Below, piece after piece: positions 1-8,249 of a stretch of DNA of 48,212 nt. Source of the stretch: Deltaproteobacteria bacterium (GTDB taxonomy: Bacteria; Bdellovibrionota_B; Oligoflexia; Oligoflexales; Bog-1112); the NCBI GenBank assembly GCA_023250635.1, contig JAHFAI010000010.1:1-48212 (forward strand). Direction: 5' to 3'. Position 1 is the stretch's first letter; every line of letters begins with the position of its first letter. The notes below the pieces were generated by a model. The model did no database searches. It had not been told where the DNA came from and saw only the letters and a program-made list of their open reading frames with translations. The translations under genes were made by a program, and so were the position numbers.

Positions 1-1020
1 TTTATGAAAAAGTTCAGCATGAATAAGCTGATTCGTCTGGCGAAAGCGAAAGCTAAAATCAGGGATACAGTAATTCTGCTGGCCGATATTTATACACTCG
101 CCACTACTGCTCATTTCCCATTCGCTGACCTTAGCATTGAAGCCCTCGATCAAGGCGGCAAATTCTTCAGGTATATACGGCTGCTGAATTTTATAATGAG
201 ATTTGATCCCCTCTTTATTGCTTAACTCGAGGGTCTGGATTTTTTCTTTTTTATGGGGCAGCCTTAAGCGAGCGCTGAGTTCCCACTGCTTAAACAGCGG
301 CACATAGGGAAAAAAATTAGCTAAGCGCATGCCATAAACTTGGATGTTTTGCTGAAAAATACTGAGGGGACCATTTATTTTTACCAGCAAAATATTTCCT
401 TCGGCGCTGTTTTTATCCGCCGATTTATCGCTGACTTCAGCCACCAAACGATGAAATTTGAGCGCCCGAAATAAAGCACGTTTTTCCTCATGAGAAGCCC
501 CATGAATAGTAAGCGATATTTCGTCAGCAAAGAGAATCAATCCCTGAATCTGCGCACAATTATAGCGATCCAGCAAGCCGCGACTGTTTAGTTTGGCAAG
601 CGATTTTACCATTCTGTTTTCTGGCAAATCACTATAAAGATCACTAGCCAGAGCCGAGAATTCGACTGCCATTCCGTCGGCCAAAACTTCTTGAAAACGC
701 TGATAAGAAGCAAAATATTCTTCATGGCGAAGTTGCTGAGCATGGAGTAAGAGCTGCCAGCGCCGGAGCTCGCAGCCTTTATCTTCATCGCAAACAAATT
801 CCTTGGCGACGAGCTTGCGGAAAGCCGGAAATAAGGGATTACTATCAAGCCCGGCGCTCGTGCAGAGCCGATCGAAGCTATGAAACCGCTGGCCCACAAC
901 CTCCCCGGCGATTTTCAGCAGGGCGGTAAGAAATGCTTCGATCTCAAGGCTGGTGCTCAATAGCTGGGGAAGCACCCGGCCCTGACGAAGGCGATAATCA
1001 AGGAGTTCTTTGGTAAGCAT
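1..1020 (-). CDS. Bax1/DUF790-family nuclease partner of XPB (3' end outside window)
   Basis: An open frame of 340 codons without a stop runs from an ATG at 1020 to the left edge, so the C-terminus is missing. The start (MLTKELLDYRLRQGRVLPQL), the middle (YNCAQIQGLILFADEISL) and the YGMRLANFFPYVPLF segment match the DUF790 family, which includes archaeal Bax1, the structure-specific endonuclease that binds XPB. Near the edge, IPDFSF followed about a dozen residues later by AELFHK fits a PD-(D/E)xK nuclease core. The start lies inside the 3' end of the XPB-type helicase gene (23-nt overlap), which suggests translational coupling. A role in unwinding and cutting damaged DNA is inferred from the archaeal pair. 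The family call is fairly sure; activity is not shown. Confidence 0.8.
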   Translation of the reverse strand, partial: MLTKELLDYRLRQGRVLPQLLSTSLEIEAFLTALLKIAGEVVGQRFHSFDRLCTSAGLDSNPLFPAFRKLVAKEFVCDEDKGCELRRWQLLLHAQQLRHEEYFASYQRFQEVLADGMAVEFSALASDLYSDLPENRMVKSLAKLNSRGLLDRYNCAQIQGLILFADEISLTIHGASHEEKRALFRALKFHRLVAEVSDKSADKNSAEGNILLVKINGPLSIFQQNIQVYGMRLANFFPYVPLFKQWELSARLRLPHKKEKIQTLELSNKEGIKSHYKIQQPYIPEEFAALIEGFNAKVSEWEMSSSGECINIGQQNYCIPDFSFRFRQTNQLIHAELFHK

Positions 1021-2383
1021 GGTGCTGTTTCCTGCGAACGTTGACAAAATGCTCACTGGTATTATTGGCTACCAATTCATACAACACCGCACGTTTTCCT
1101 GGTAATTTACGCAGTATTCTCCCTAGGCGTTGGACATGTTCACGAACTGCCCCACTTCCTGACATTACCACCCCGATACTCGCCGCAGGCACATCCACAC
1201 CCTCGTTCAGGACTTTTGAGGTCACCAATACCCGTAACTTACCCTCGCGAAAAGCTTCGAGCATTTGTTTGCGCTCTCCAGCTTTGGTTTTGTGGGTTAA
1301 CACCGGCAAAACAAATTGGCTGCCAATTTGATAGGCGAAGGAATTATCGTCGGTAAAAATTATCATGGTATCGAGGGAATGGCGTACCAACAAATTCCAG
1401 AGGGTTTCGAGCTTGGTAATGGCCCGTTGCGCAATTAGCTTTTGCTCGCGATACGCGCGCATTGCTCTCCGCCCGTCTTCACTGACTGCTGAGCGCATAA
1501 TAAATTGTTGCCATCCCTGGGAAGAACCCATATTGATCCCCTGGCGCCGCAAAAAATCAAGATATGCTCCTCGAGCCGCTTCGTAAGCTCTCCGTTCCTC
1601 GCTGGTAAGTTCCACAGCTATCGGCACCACATCGTAGGGAGCAAGAACCGTGTCGGTCATCTCGGTAATCGAGCCTTCATACACCAAATCACCAAGCAAA
1701 TCATCGAGCAGAACCTCACCACCATCACTGCGCTCAACCGTTGCCGAAAGCCCCAAGCGAAAGGGAGCGATCGCTGCCTGAGCAATCAGTTGGTAGGCAG
1801 CTGCGGGTAGATGATGGCATTCATCGACAATAAGCAGGCCAAAGCGATTGCCAATAGACTCGATCAGCAAACGAGCTGTGTCAAAAGTTGCTACCGATAA
1901 ATCGCAAAGATTTTTAAAGCCACCACCAAGCAAGCCAATTTCTCGGTTGAAATAGCTTTTAAGTACCCCCTGCCACTGCAACATCAGGTCGATGGTTGGC
2001 ACCACCACCAAGGTTGGTCGCTGAACTTCGGAAATAGCGACAACAGCCAAAACAGTTTTTCCCGAACCCGTCGGCAGAGAAACCACTCCTTGGCGAGAGT
2101 TTTTAGTCCACGCAGCCAAGGCGGCTTGCTGATGAGGGCGCAGTTCTATGGGTTTTTGCAAAGGACAAGCTATTTCTCCGTAGAGGCGCGCCTTGTCAAC
2201 TATTTTTCGTTTGTGGGAAATTCCGCTAAGGATAAGATTGCGATAGCGATAGCCTGCGGCGCGTAGTTCCTTGGTTCGCGGATCGAAGCGTAACTCAGGA
2301 AAATCGGCGAGCTCATCTTCCCCGAGGCCCTCAACCACTACGGTGCCCTGAGTAAAACTAAGACTGAGGGGTGCCAGTGACAC
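998..2383 (-). CDS. XPB/Rad25-type superfamily 2 DNA helicase
   Basis: A 461-residue helicase. The N-terminal LRFDPRTKELRAAGYRYRNL resembles the damage-recognition region of archaeal and bacterial XPB-like helicases. RPHQQAAL (82-89) is followed by Walker A PTGSGKT (104-110), the DECHH Walker B box (187-191), motif III LSATVER (212-218), TSKVLNEGVDVP (388-399) and motif VI QRLGRILR (418-425). The start is GTG at 2383, with a strong AAGGAG Shine-Dalgarno that overlaps the stop of the upstream membrane-protein gene. XPB enzymes unwind DNA 3' to 5' at lesions. The overlap with the Bax1-like gene downstream implies one functional unit, probably nucleotide excision repair or another damage-processing pathway. 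Family assignment is confident; the pathway in this organism is inference. Confidence 0.88.
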   Translation of the reverse strand: MSLAPLSLSFTQGTVVVEGLGEDELADFPELRFDPRTKELRAAGYRYRNLILSGISHKRKIVDKARLYGEIACPLQKPIELRPHQQAALAAWTKNSRQGVVSLPTGSGKTVLAVVAISEVQRPTLVVVPTIDLMLQWQGVLKSYFNREIGLLGGGFKNLCDLSVATFDTARLLIESIGNRFGLLIVDECHHLPAAAYQLIAQAAIAPFRLGLSATVERSDGGEVLLDDLLGDLVYEGSITEMTDTVLAPYDVVPIAVELTSEERRAYEAARGAYLDFLRRQGINMGSSQGWQQFIMRSAVSEDGRRAMRAYREQKLIAQRAITKLETLWNLLVRHSLDTMIIFTDDNSFAYQIGSQFVLPVLTHKTKAGERKQMLEAFREGKLRVLVTSKVLNEGVDVPAASIGVVMSGSGAVREHVQRLGRILRKLPGKRAVLYELVANNTSEHFVNVRRKQHHAYQRTP

Positions 2384-2389
2384 GATCTT

Positions 2390-2916
2390 TTACTCCTTGG
2401 GCGCGGTGAATAGCGCCATTACTCTGAGAACGAAGAGCAGCAGCCCACCACTTAAGGCGCCAACAATGCCAATAGTCGATGCTGCGGACATCCCAACCAG
2501 GGGTTTTTCACCAAGCAAGAGACAAAAAAACCAAAAATGTCCCACCAGGATCAGCAGAATAAACGACAGCGCAGAAAGTTTGCGAGCAAAGCGGTGGAGG
2601 CCCTCAGCTACTTTCACCGGACTCCTCGGGGAAATTTCCCTGGTTTTATCCCTGATCGCGGCGAAAAGAGACCCAGAGCTAAGCCCCCCACGCGACAAAC
2701 GGCTAAAAAGAAACTCAGCCCTACGACTAAACAAATAAAGATAAAACCAAGAAAGGCCATTATCGGTAAACTTGCCAAAGCTATAAGCTTTTCAAGTACC
2801 CCTACAAGACCGCCCTCAGGTAAACGCCAGCTGCGCTGCGGGGAAAAGGCTTCTATGTTTTTTTCCATCGCCATTGAACTTCGCCGTTTACTGGCCAAAT
2901 CGTCATTGGTGCTCAT
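2390..2916 (-). CDS. Small polytopic membrane protein interrupted by an apparent -1 frameshift
   Basis: Two minus-strand frames overlap. The first starts at ATG 2916 (MSTNDDLASK), has a strongly hydrophobic segment at about residues 44-74 and then runs into a hydrophilic tail and a stop. The second carries an RFARKLSALS segment and two further membrane spans and ends at 2390 (FTAPKE). They join in register if the run of six G on the coding strand (C6 at 2684-2689) is read as seven. This gives one protein of about 175 residues with three or four membrane segments. The stop lies 6 nt before the helicase start, so the gene heads the helicase-Bax1 operon. I do not recognise a family. Sequencing error, phase variation, programmed slippage and real pseudogenisation all remain possible. 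Confidence 0.55.
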
Positions 2917-3006
2917 GATTTGAGACAAAATAAAGCCCCTCAAAAAAATGCCAAAAAAAAACGACGGCTAAACCATAGCGCATCCCGCCCGAGCAAGCTA
3001 TCCTCT

Positions 3007-3012
3007 TATAAT
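3007..3012 (+). promoter_or_regulatory. Possible -10 box upstream of uppP
   Basis: A perfect TATAAT lies 38 bp before the uppP start, in the spacer between divergent genes. No good -35 hexamer is seen at the right distance, so this is only a candidate. Confidence 0.3.
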
Positions 3013-3049
3013 ATAACTGCTCGCAAGACAAAAACAAAAGGACGGGTCT

Positions 3050-3850
3050 ATGGAGCTTCATGAATGGAGTCTTGCGCTAATCCTTGGCGCTGTTCAAGGG
3101 CTAAGCGAATTCCTCCCCATCTCCAGCTCGGCTCATCTTATTGTCTTTTCCTGGTTTTTATCAGGAAAACCCCTGCCCCTTGCCCTCAATATCGCCATGC
3201 ATATGGGAACCCTTGCTTCTTTGGTGATTTTTTTTTGGAGGCAATGGTGGTCAATGGCTCAGGCCCTCAAGGATCGGCTCTTAAGCGGACGACGATCCTT
3301 TGAGGTAGACAAGCTGCTCCCTGCCTTGATCATTGGCTCTCTTCCCGCTGCGATCTTAGGCATTCTCGGCAAGTCGGCTATTGAAACCTACTTTCATCAT
3401 CCCCAAGCGGTGATCCTCCCCCTTATTGTCGGTGGCCTGCTCCTCTGGTACAGCGATAAAACTGCCCGGGAAGCTGGCTCCCTCGAACAACTGACCCTAA
3501 AAAAATCCTGGATCATAGGCCTCGCCCAAGCCCTCGCCTTGATTCCTGGACTTAGTCGCAGCGGTATAACCATCACCGCCGGGCGCTATGTAGGCTTCGA
3601 CCGCGCCGCGGCGGCTCGTTTTTCGTTTTTACTCGGAACGCCTGCCATGGTGGGAGCAGCCCTGCTGGAGAGCAGGGAAATCCTTGAACATATCAGCGAG
3701 CCCCTCTTCTACGGCGGAATGATTAGTTCTTGTGTGGTGGGTTGTTTGGCGATTAAGTTTTTTCTCGCCTTTATTCAGCGCTATGGTTTTTTTGCTTTTG
3801 CCCTCTATCGTCTCGCCCTGGCCTCTCTCCTTTTTTTTATTAGCCTCTAG
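3050..3850 (+). CDS. uppP: Undecaprenyl-diphosphatase (UppP/BacA family)
   Basis: This integral membrane enzyme dephosphorylates undecaprenyl pyrophosphate, recycling the lipid carrier of peptidoglycan and other envelope polymers. Its 266 residues are the usual length. The two family signatures are present: GAVQGLSEFLPISSSAHL at 13-30, including the catalytic Glu20 region, and the inverted-repeat counterpart GLAQALALIPGLSRSG at 157-172 with the conserved Arg170. Several hydrophobic spans follow the family pattern. ATG 3050 is preceded by an AAAGGAC ribosome site. The gene stands alone on the plus strand, converging on the secreted-protein gene that ends at 3896. The call is secure. Confidence 0.95.
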   Translation: MELHEWSLALILGAVQGLSEFLPISSSAHLIVFSWFLSGKPLPLALNIAMHMGTLASLVIFFWRQWWSMAQALKDRLLSGRRSFEVDKLLPALIIGSLPAAILGILGKSAIETYFHHPQAVILPLIVGGLLLWYSDKTAREAGSLEQLTLKKSWIIGLAQALALIPGLSRSGITITAGRYVGFDRAAAARFSFLLGTPAMVGAALLESREILEHISEPLFYGGMISSCVVGCLAIKFFLAFIQRYGFFAFALYRLALASLLFFISL

Positions 3851-3895
3851 GATGACAAAGAGCCCCACCACTGCAAACGGTGGAAAATACAAAAA

Positions 3896-4696
3896 CTAGC
3901 GAGTTTTATGAAAAGTCCCTTCAGTAAAGGGAAGCAGCTCTATATCACTCTTTCGCAGCTTCATCCGTTCAATGAACCCACACAGGTGGAGTGCCATTGC
4001 CTCAGCCTTGAGGGGTAGCCGGGCTCGAGCTTCTAATTCATAACGGTTCTGTTCCCGCCCCAATTTATCCTGATAAAAAGTAATTCCCAGAAAAATTTTT
4101 ACCTTCGCAGCCAACGGATCATCTGCCTCTTGTAGATACCAGCGTAATTTTGTATTGCGGTAGGCAGGAACCAGGGCCCTTGCTTTCTTCAAATCTACTC
4201 CTTTAAGGAGACTGGCAAAGTTTTCGCGCAATAAGCGCACAAATTCTTCTTGGCTATTTGCTACTCCAGCTAATTGCTGCGGCGGAGAAAGCAGGCTGTG
4301 CCCCAATGAAAGGCCGCGTTCAAGGACGGTACCGCGAGAGCCACAGGCTTCTTCCTGTTTAAAATGCCTGACGGTCAGCGGGATGTTTGCACAAGAGAGA
4401 ACCTCCTCGCTCGTTCTCGTGGAGACCTGCAAACAAATTTTCTTTTTTGATTTTTCCATTAAACGAATTTTCGTTTCGAGCAAGCAATCACTACAAGCAA
4501 GATAGAGATCGGTGCGAGCTAAAGCCCCCTGCTGAAAATATGGCTTTAGTTGCAGATAGCCTGCATGGGTAAGGGGCAAGCGATATTCACAATCTCCGGC
4601 CCTGCTCTGATCGCTGGGGAGATGCTGAGCCGAGACGAGCGTAGCGGCAAGAGACAAAGCCGCTAAAGTCAACAAAAACCGCGAGGCAAAAGACAT
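3896..4696 (-). CDS. Secreted protein of unknown function, possibly CYTH-like
   Basis: A 266-residue protein with a clear Sec signal peptide (residues 1-23, SLAATLVSA then QHLPS). The mature part contains ETKIRLMEKSKKKICLQVST, and later KVKIFLGITFYQD followed by RYELEARARL. Alternating charged strands of this type recall CYTH / triphosphate-tunnel folds, but I cannot confirm a complete ExExK motif, so this is a hypothesis. Several cysteines (CEYR, CSDC, CLQV, CANI) could form periplasmic disulfides. The start has a GAGGAG Shine-Dalgarno 5-6 nt upstream. The gene follows dapB by 13 nt and is probably the last gene of the dap operon, which does not by itself indicate a lysine-pathway function. 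Confidence 0.7.
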   Translation of the reverse strand: MSFASRFLLTLAALSLAATLVSAQHLPSDQSRAGDCEYRLPLTHAGYLQLKPYFQQGALARTDLYLACSDCLLETKIRLMEKSKKKICLQVSTRTSEEVLSCANIPLTVRHFKQEEACGSRGTVLERGLSLGHSLLSPPQQLAGVANSQEEFVRLLRENFASLLKGVDLKKARALVPAYRNTKLRWYLQEADDPLAAKVKIFLGITFYQDKLGREQNRYELEARARLPLKAEAMALHLCGFIERMKLRKSDIELLPFTEGTFHKTR

Positions 4697-4709
4697 AGAC
4701 TCTCCTCAG

Positions 4710-5465
4710 CTACGTTAAGTCCCCCAACTCATAAAAACCGGGCCCGTGCTTTTGCAAGCGCTCAGCGAGGAACAGCGCTCCCTGAGCAAAAACACTCCGG
4801 GAAAAAACCCGGTGACTAATGCAGATTTCTTCATGCTCTGCCAATAAGTGAATAACGTGCTCACCGACTACGCCTCCACCACGAAGAGAATGCACCCCTA
4901 TTTCGTTTTTTTTACGTTCGCCCTGGCGATTGGTGACAATCTGGCTCTGCGGAATCTTGCGGGCTAAACGCTCAGCCAAAAACAGTGCAGTGCCACTCGG
5001 CGCATCTTTTTTAAAGCGGTGATGGGTTTCACTAATTTCTATATCAAGATATTCTCCCAAGGAGGGAGAGACGATTGCTAAGGCTGCCTGCAAGGCGAGG
5101 GAAATACCGAGGGACGTATTGGGGGCAAGCAGGATGGCTATCTTGCTGCTCTTTGCCAAACGACGCCATTGCTCAAGCTGCTCCTGAGGTAAACTGGTAG
5201 TCCCCAGCAAGATGCTGCGACACCCGCCCACATCCCCTTGCAACTCGCCCAATAATTGAGCGTTGCCGGCAACGGTCGAAAAATCCATCACCAGTTGAAT
5301 ACTGCCTCGTTGACTAGCAAAATCCTCCCAGCCAGTATTTTCACTGCTGCCACCAAGCAGAGAAAAACCTCCGCCAGAAGACTTCGGGAGCAATGCAGCA
5401 ATTTCCTGCCCCATACGGCCACTAAAACCATTGAGCCAAAGTCCCTGGGCTTTCTGATCAGGCAT
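4710..5465 (-). CDS. dapB: 4-hydroxy-tetrahydrodipicolinate reductase
   Basis: DapB reduces the DapA product with NAD(P)H in the cytoplasm, on the route to meso-diaminopimelate and lysine. Visible features are the Rossmann start LNGFSGRMGQEI (11-22), VMDFST (59-64), LAPNTSLGISL (113-123) and the catalytic and substrate-binding stretch SETHHRFKKDAPSGTA (145-160). I chose ATG 5465 over ATG 5477 because a GAGGG site lies 5 nt before 5465. This gives 251 residues and an 8-nt overlap with the end of dapA. The overlap and order (dapA-dapB) indicate one operon. Confidence 0.95.
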   Translation of the reverse strand: MPDQKAQGLWLNGFSGRMGQEIAALLPKSSGGGFSLLGGSSENTGWEDFASQRGSIQLVMDFSTVAGNAQLLGELQGDVGGCRSILLGTTSLPQEQLEQWRRLAKSSKIAILLAPNTSLGISLALQAALAIVSPSLGEYLDIEISETHHRFKKDAPSGTALFLAERLARKIPQSQIVTNRQGERKKNEIGVHSLRGGGVVGEHVIHLLAEHEEICISHRVFSRSVFAQGALFLAERLQKHGPGFYELGDLT

Positions 5466-6384
5466 AAAAACCCTCATCGGCTAAACGAGTTTTGGTTTCA
5501 GCAAGCACCTGCTTAAGCTTAGCATGGAGCTCAGCATTAAGGGGGGCAAGCGGCAGGCGGACAATATTATTACATAAGCCGAGCTCAGCAGCTGCGGCTT
5601 TAAGCGGGCAGGGATTGGTTTCCCAAAACAGCGCCTGCATCAGGGGAAACAAGGCCTCGTGCATCGCTAAAGCCCGCTTACTATCTCCCGCCAACCACCA
5701 TTCGCCGAGTAAGCGCATCTCCCGGGGAAAAATATTGGCAATAACACTAATGCACCCCACCCCACCTACGGCTAAGGAAGGGAGGTAGGTAAGATCCTCA
5801 CCACTGAGTATGGCTGCAAGATGCTGCTGCTTATAGGCGGAAAACAAACAAAGATCCCCGCTTGAGTCTTTTATCACGGAAATTCGTGGATGCTGGCAGA
5901 TTCGTGCCATCAACTTCGCCGACAGCTGTTGGGCGGTTCTTCCGGGATTATGATACAGACACAGGGGGATAGTCACACTCTCGGCAATCGCTGCAAAATG
6001 CTCAATCATTCCCTGATCGTTAGGTTTATTATAGGGTGGGGTGACCACCAATAAACTATCGGCTCCAGCCTCCTGGGAGAGGCGGGCTAACTCAATAACT
6101 TCTGGGGTAGACGAGCCGCCGACACCAGCCATCACTCGTAAGCGTCCCCCAACAAGCGCCTTAGCTTTACGGAGCAGAGATATTTTTTCTTGAACGCGTA
6201 AGGTCGATCCTTCACCGGTGGTTCCCGAAAGAACCAGCCCACAAATCTTGGCTTCAAGCTGAACAGCGATAAGGCGCTCAAAAGCTGCCCAATCGATGCT
6301 GCGATCAGCGCTGAAGGGAGTGAGCAGGGCCGTCCAGATGCCCGCGAAGCTACCTTCGTGTTCTTGGAGATTAGTCTTCGTCAT
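5458..6384 (-). CDS. dapA: 4-hydroxy-tetrahydrodipicolinate synthase
   Basis: DapA condenses pyruvate with aspartate semialdehyde, the first committed step to diaminopimelate and lysine. The protein is a TIM-barrel class I aldolase relative with SGTTGEGSTL (53-62), PPYNKPNDQG (116-125), the catalytic tyrosine in LYHNPGRT (143-150) and the Schiff-base lysine in VIKDSSGD (170-177). A longer frame extends upstream, but ATG 6384 is preferred. It has an AAGGA ribosome site, gives a normal 308-residue product, and the extra upstream residues do not resemble the family. The gene overlaps the preceding lipoprotein gene by 14 nt and dapB by 8 nt. Confidence 0.95.
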   Translation of the reverse strand: MTKTNLQEHEGSFAGIWTALLTPFSADRSIDWAAFERLIAVQLEAKICGLVLSGTTGEGSTLRVQEKISLLRKAKALVGGRLRVMAGVGGSSTPEVIELARLSQEAGADSLLVVTPPYNKPNDQGMIEHFAAIAESVTIPLCLYHNPGRTAQQLSAKLMARICQHPRISVIKDSSGDLCLFSAYKQQHLAAILSGEDLTYLPSLAVGGVGCISVIANIFPREMRLLGEWWLAGDSKRALAMHEALFPLMQALFWETNPCPLKAAAAELGLCNNIVRLPLAPLNAELHAKLKQVLAETKTRLADEGFYA

Positions 6385-6580
6385 CGGATTTTTCCTTTTC
6401 ACGAGAATCAGCGCCGAGCGGATGAAAGGGCAGCTGGGGGCGCTCGTCGAGAAAATCCCCTTGGGGAGCGGTTTTGAGGCCGCAGCTAAGTATGGTGCTG
6501 GCCAGCACAGCTCCAAGTCCGCTTTTAAAAATTAAAGCCCAAAAACGTCTGCCCAAGAAAGCTATTGCGTGCACTCTCAT
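6371..6580 (-). CDS. Small LptM/YifL-like lipoprotein
   Basis: A 69-residue protein with a basic start (RR), a hydrophobic segment and a lipobox-like STILSC with Cys33, followed by GLKTAPQGDF and an acidic, charged tail. CGLKxxP after the cysteine is typical of LptM (YifL), the small lipoprotein that in enterobacteria is encoded beside lysine genes and assists assembly of the LPS translocon. The position immediately before dapA fits that association. ATG 6580 has a weak GGGAG site. The 5' end overlaps the outer-membrane barrel gene by 56 nt and the 3' end overlaps dapA by 14 nt. The assignment rests on the lipobox motif and context, because the family is too short for strong similarity. Confidence 0.65.
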   Translation of the reverse strand: MRVHAIAFLGRRFWALIFKSGLGAVLASTILSCGLKTAPQGDFLDERPQLPFHPLGADSREKEKSDDED

Positions 6581-8177
6581 TAGGAATGGTCTCCCAAGCT
6601 TTGCCGGCAAAAAGGTAACCCGCAGCAAGCCCATAGCTAAAATTCTTACCAAATTTTCTGGTATAGGTAACATCCATTTCAAGCCCGAGACTCTTGCCAG
6701 CGAAACCCACCGGACGTTTTACCTCTCCATGCCCCTGATAGTAATCCAGCACCTCTGCGGGAATCCCCTGGTTCATTCGCGCGTAAATTGCCTTGAGCTC
6801 AATTTGACCAATGCTGAGATTTTCATAGCGATACCCTGCTGCATAGAGCTGAGCATTCATTAATTGCCCCGGATCAAAAATACCATCAATCGCTAAGTCA
6901 CGGAGATATTCCCGGCCATTGAACAGGATTAATGCTGGACGAAAGCTCGGGTGGAGCGCCATCGCCCGAGCACGATTGTTCTGACGCTTAGCAATGCCTA
7001 AAGAACGGGAGTGGTCATCTTCTTCGCTGCTATCGAGAATACGGCGATCGTTATAATATCCCTCTTCATCACCTGGAGCATAGGCGTATTGAGCAAAGAG
7101 GGAATGGTCGACCATATCTCCTTCAAGAAATTCTGGAGGACCACTAAAACTACCACTGCGCGACAGGGAATAAGTCAGGCTTCCCGCAAAAGAAAAGGTA
7201 TTGAGCTTATTGACCGCAACATCACTATTACTATCAAAATATGATCCGCCAAGCTTGATGAGATTAGGGTCTGCAGATTTACCGAGGGTGATCAAAGTTT
7301 CGTGCTTAAAAATCAAGCTGGCGATATTGAAGTTAGCAAAGATATCAAGATAGGTTAGATCGGTGCTCGATCCACCTTTATCCACATCTCCCGAATGCAC
7401 GCGCGCCGCATAAATACCGATTTCCTTGGTGAAGGTAGAGCCTGCATAGGCCTGACGATCATCGTAAGAGATGCTTAAAAAAACTTGATCGACATCATCA
7501 TTGCCATTCGTAGGCCCATACTTATCTTTAGGATCAGCGCTGGTATCCAGCCCATCACGCACCGGGGCACCAGTCTCGGTTAATTTATCGTAGCCTAAAC
7601 TAAAACCCAGGGTTTGGTATTGTTGCAAATTAACGTTTAAGGTGATGCCATCAAAGATACTTGCCCGCGGCGCAAACATATCTTCCCCAGCATTAAGGAA
7701 CATGCCAAGGCCCCAGGAACGGCTACGCCGTCCTGCTTCTAAAATAAAATAATCAAATGCATAGCGGGCATAGGCCTGAGTTATTTTTGCTTGATGGGGC
7801 TCATAATCAGGATAAAGCGTGCTCTGATAAGGGGTCAGGCAATCCCCATCACCTGCTGCGCGTCCTCGGCATTGGGAGGAACGGGGCGTATCACCCCAAT
7901 AGGTTTGCCCGTTGGGCTCAAATATCCGTAGTTCTAGAAAGAAGCTGCCCTTATCATTTGCCCGTGCCTCACCCAGCAGGCGACAGCTTTGGGCTATGGC
8001 CTGATGCAGTCCCGTGCCGCCATTCATCCCCGGATTATTCTGCCACTCCCCACGCACCGCGTAATGACCGCTACCGTCGACGGTAAAAGCATGGGCTGCT
8101 ACGGAAACGCTTAAGGCAAAACCACCCCCCAAGAGAGAAACGATGAGGCGGCGTGTTCTGGTCGATTTATCCAACAT
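6525..8177 (-). CDS. Predicted outer-membrane beta-barrel protein
   Basis: About 550 residues from ATG 8177. That start was chosen because AAAGGA lies 9 nt upstream; a TTG at 8210 would only add residues before the signal peptide. The signal peptide ends in SVAAHA. The mature protein is rich in alternating aromatic and polar strands and Gly, with DYFILEAGRRSRSWGLGMFL, repeated SLGY/LTYS strands and a C-terminal phenylalanine (GQTFLGFNF) typical of Bam-assembled barrels. No specific porin family is recognised, and a channel or envelope-structure role is inference. It lies between the ymdB-type gene and the LptM-like/dap genes on the same strand and may be cotranscribed with them. Confidence 0.75.
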   Translation of the reverse strand: MLDKSTRTRRLIVSLLGGGFALSVSVAAHAFTVDGSGHYAVRGEWQNNPGMNGGTGLHQAIAQSCRLLGEARANDKGSFFLELRIFEPNGQTYWGDTPRSSQCRGRAAGDGDCLTPYQSTLYPDYEPHQAKITQAYARYAFDYFILEAGRRSRSWGLGMFLNAGEDMFAPRASIFDGITLNVNLQQYQTLGFSLGYDKLTETGAPVRDGLDTSADPKDKYGPTNGNDDVDQVFLSISYDDRQAYAGSTFTKEIGIYAARVHSGDVDKGGSSTDLTYLDIFANFNIASLIFKHETLITLGKSADPNLIKLGGSYFDSNSDVAVNKLNTFSFAGSLTYSLSRSGSFSGPPEFLEGDMVDHSLFAQYAYAPGDEEGYYNDRRILDSSEEDDHSRSLGIAKRQNNRARAMALHPSFRPALILFNGREYLRDLAIDGIFDPGQLMNAQLYAAGYRYENLSIGQIELKAIYARMNQGIPAEVLDYYQGHGEVKRPVGFAGKSLGLEMDVTYTRKFGKNFSYGLAAGYLFAGKAWETIPNESARNSFLGQTFLGFNF

Positions 8178-8249
8178 CTTAACAAATCCTTTAATTTTGC
8201 AATCGTTCAAGCGCGAGAGCTTCAGCTTAGCGAAAAACTCCGTCCTCGC

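Noticed and set aside
4-225. 73-codon plus-strand frame at the left edge
   Set aside because: It lies antisense to the uninterrupted Bax1-like frame and has no ribosome site.
3865-3883. Small hairpin between uppP and the secreted-protein gene
   Set aside because: Only five base pairs (CCACC/GGTGG) with no T-run on either strand; too weak to call a terminator.
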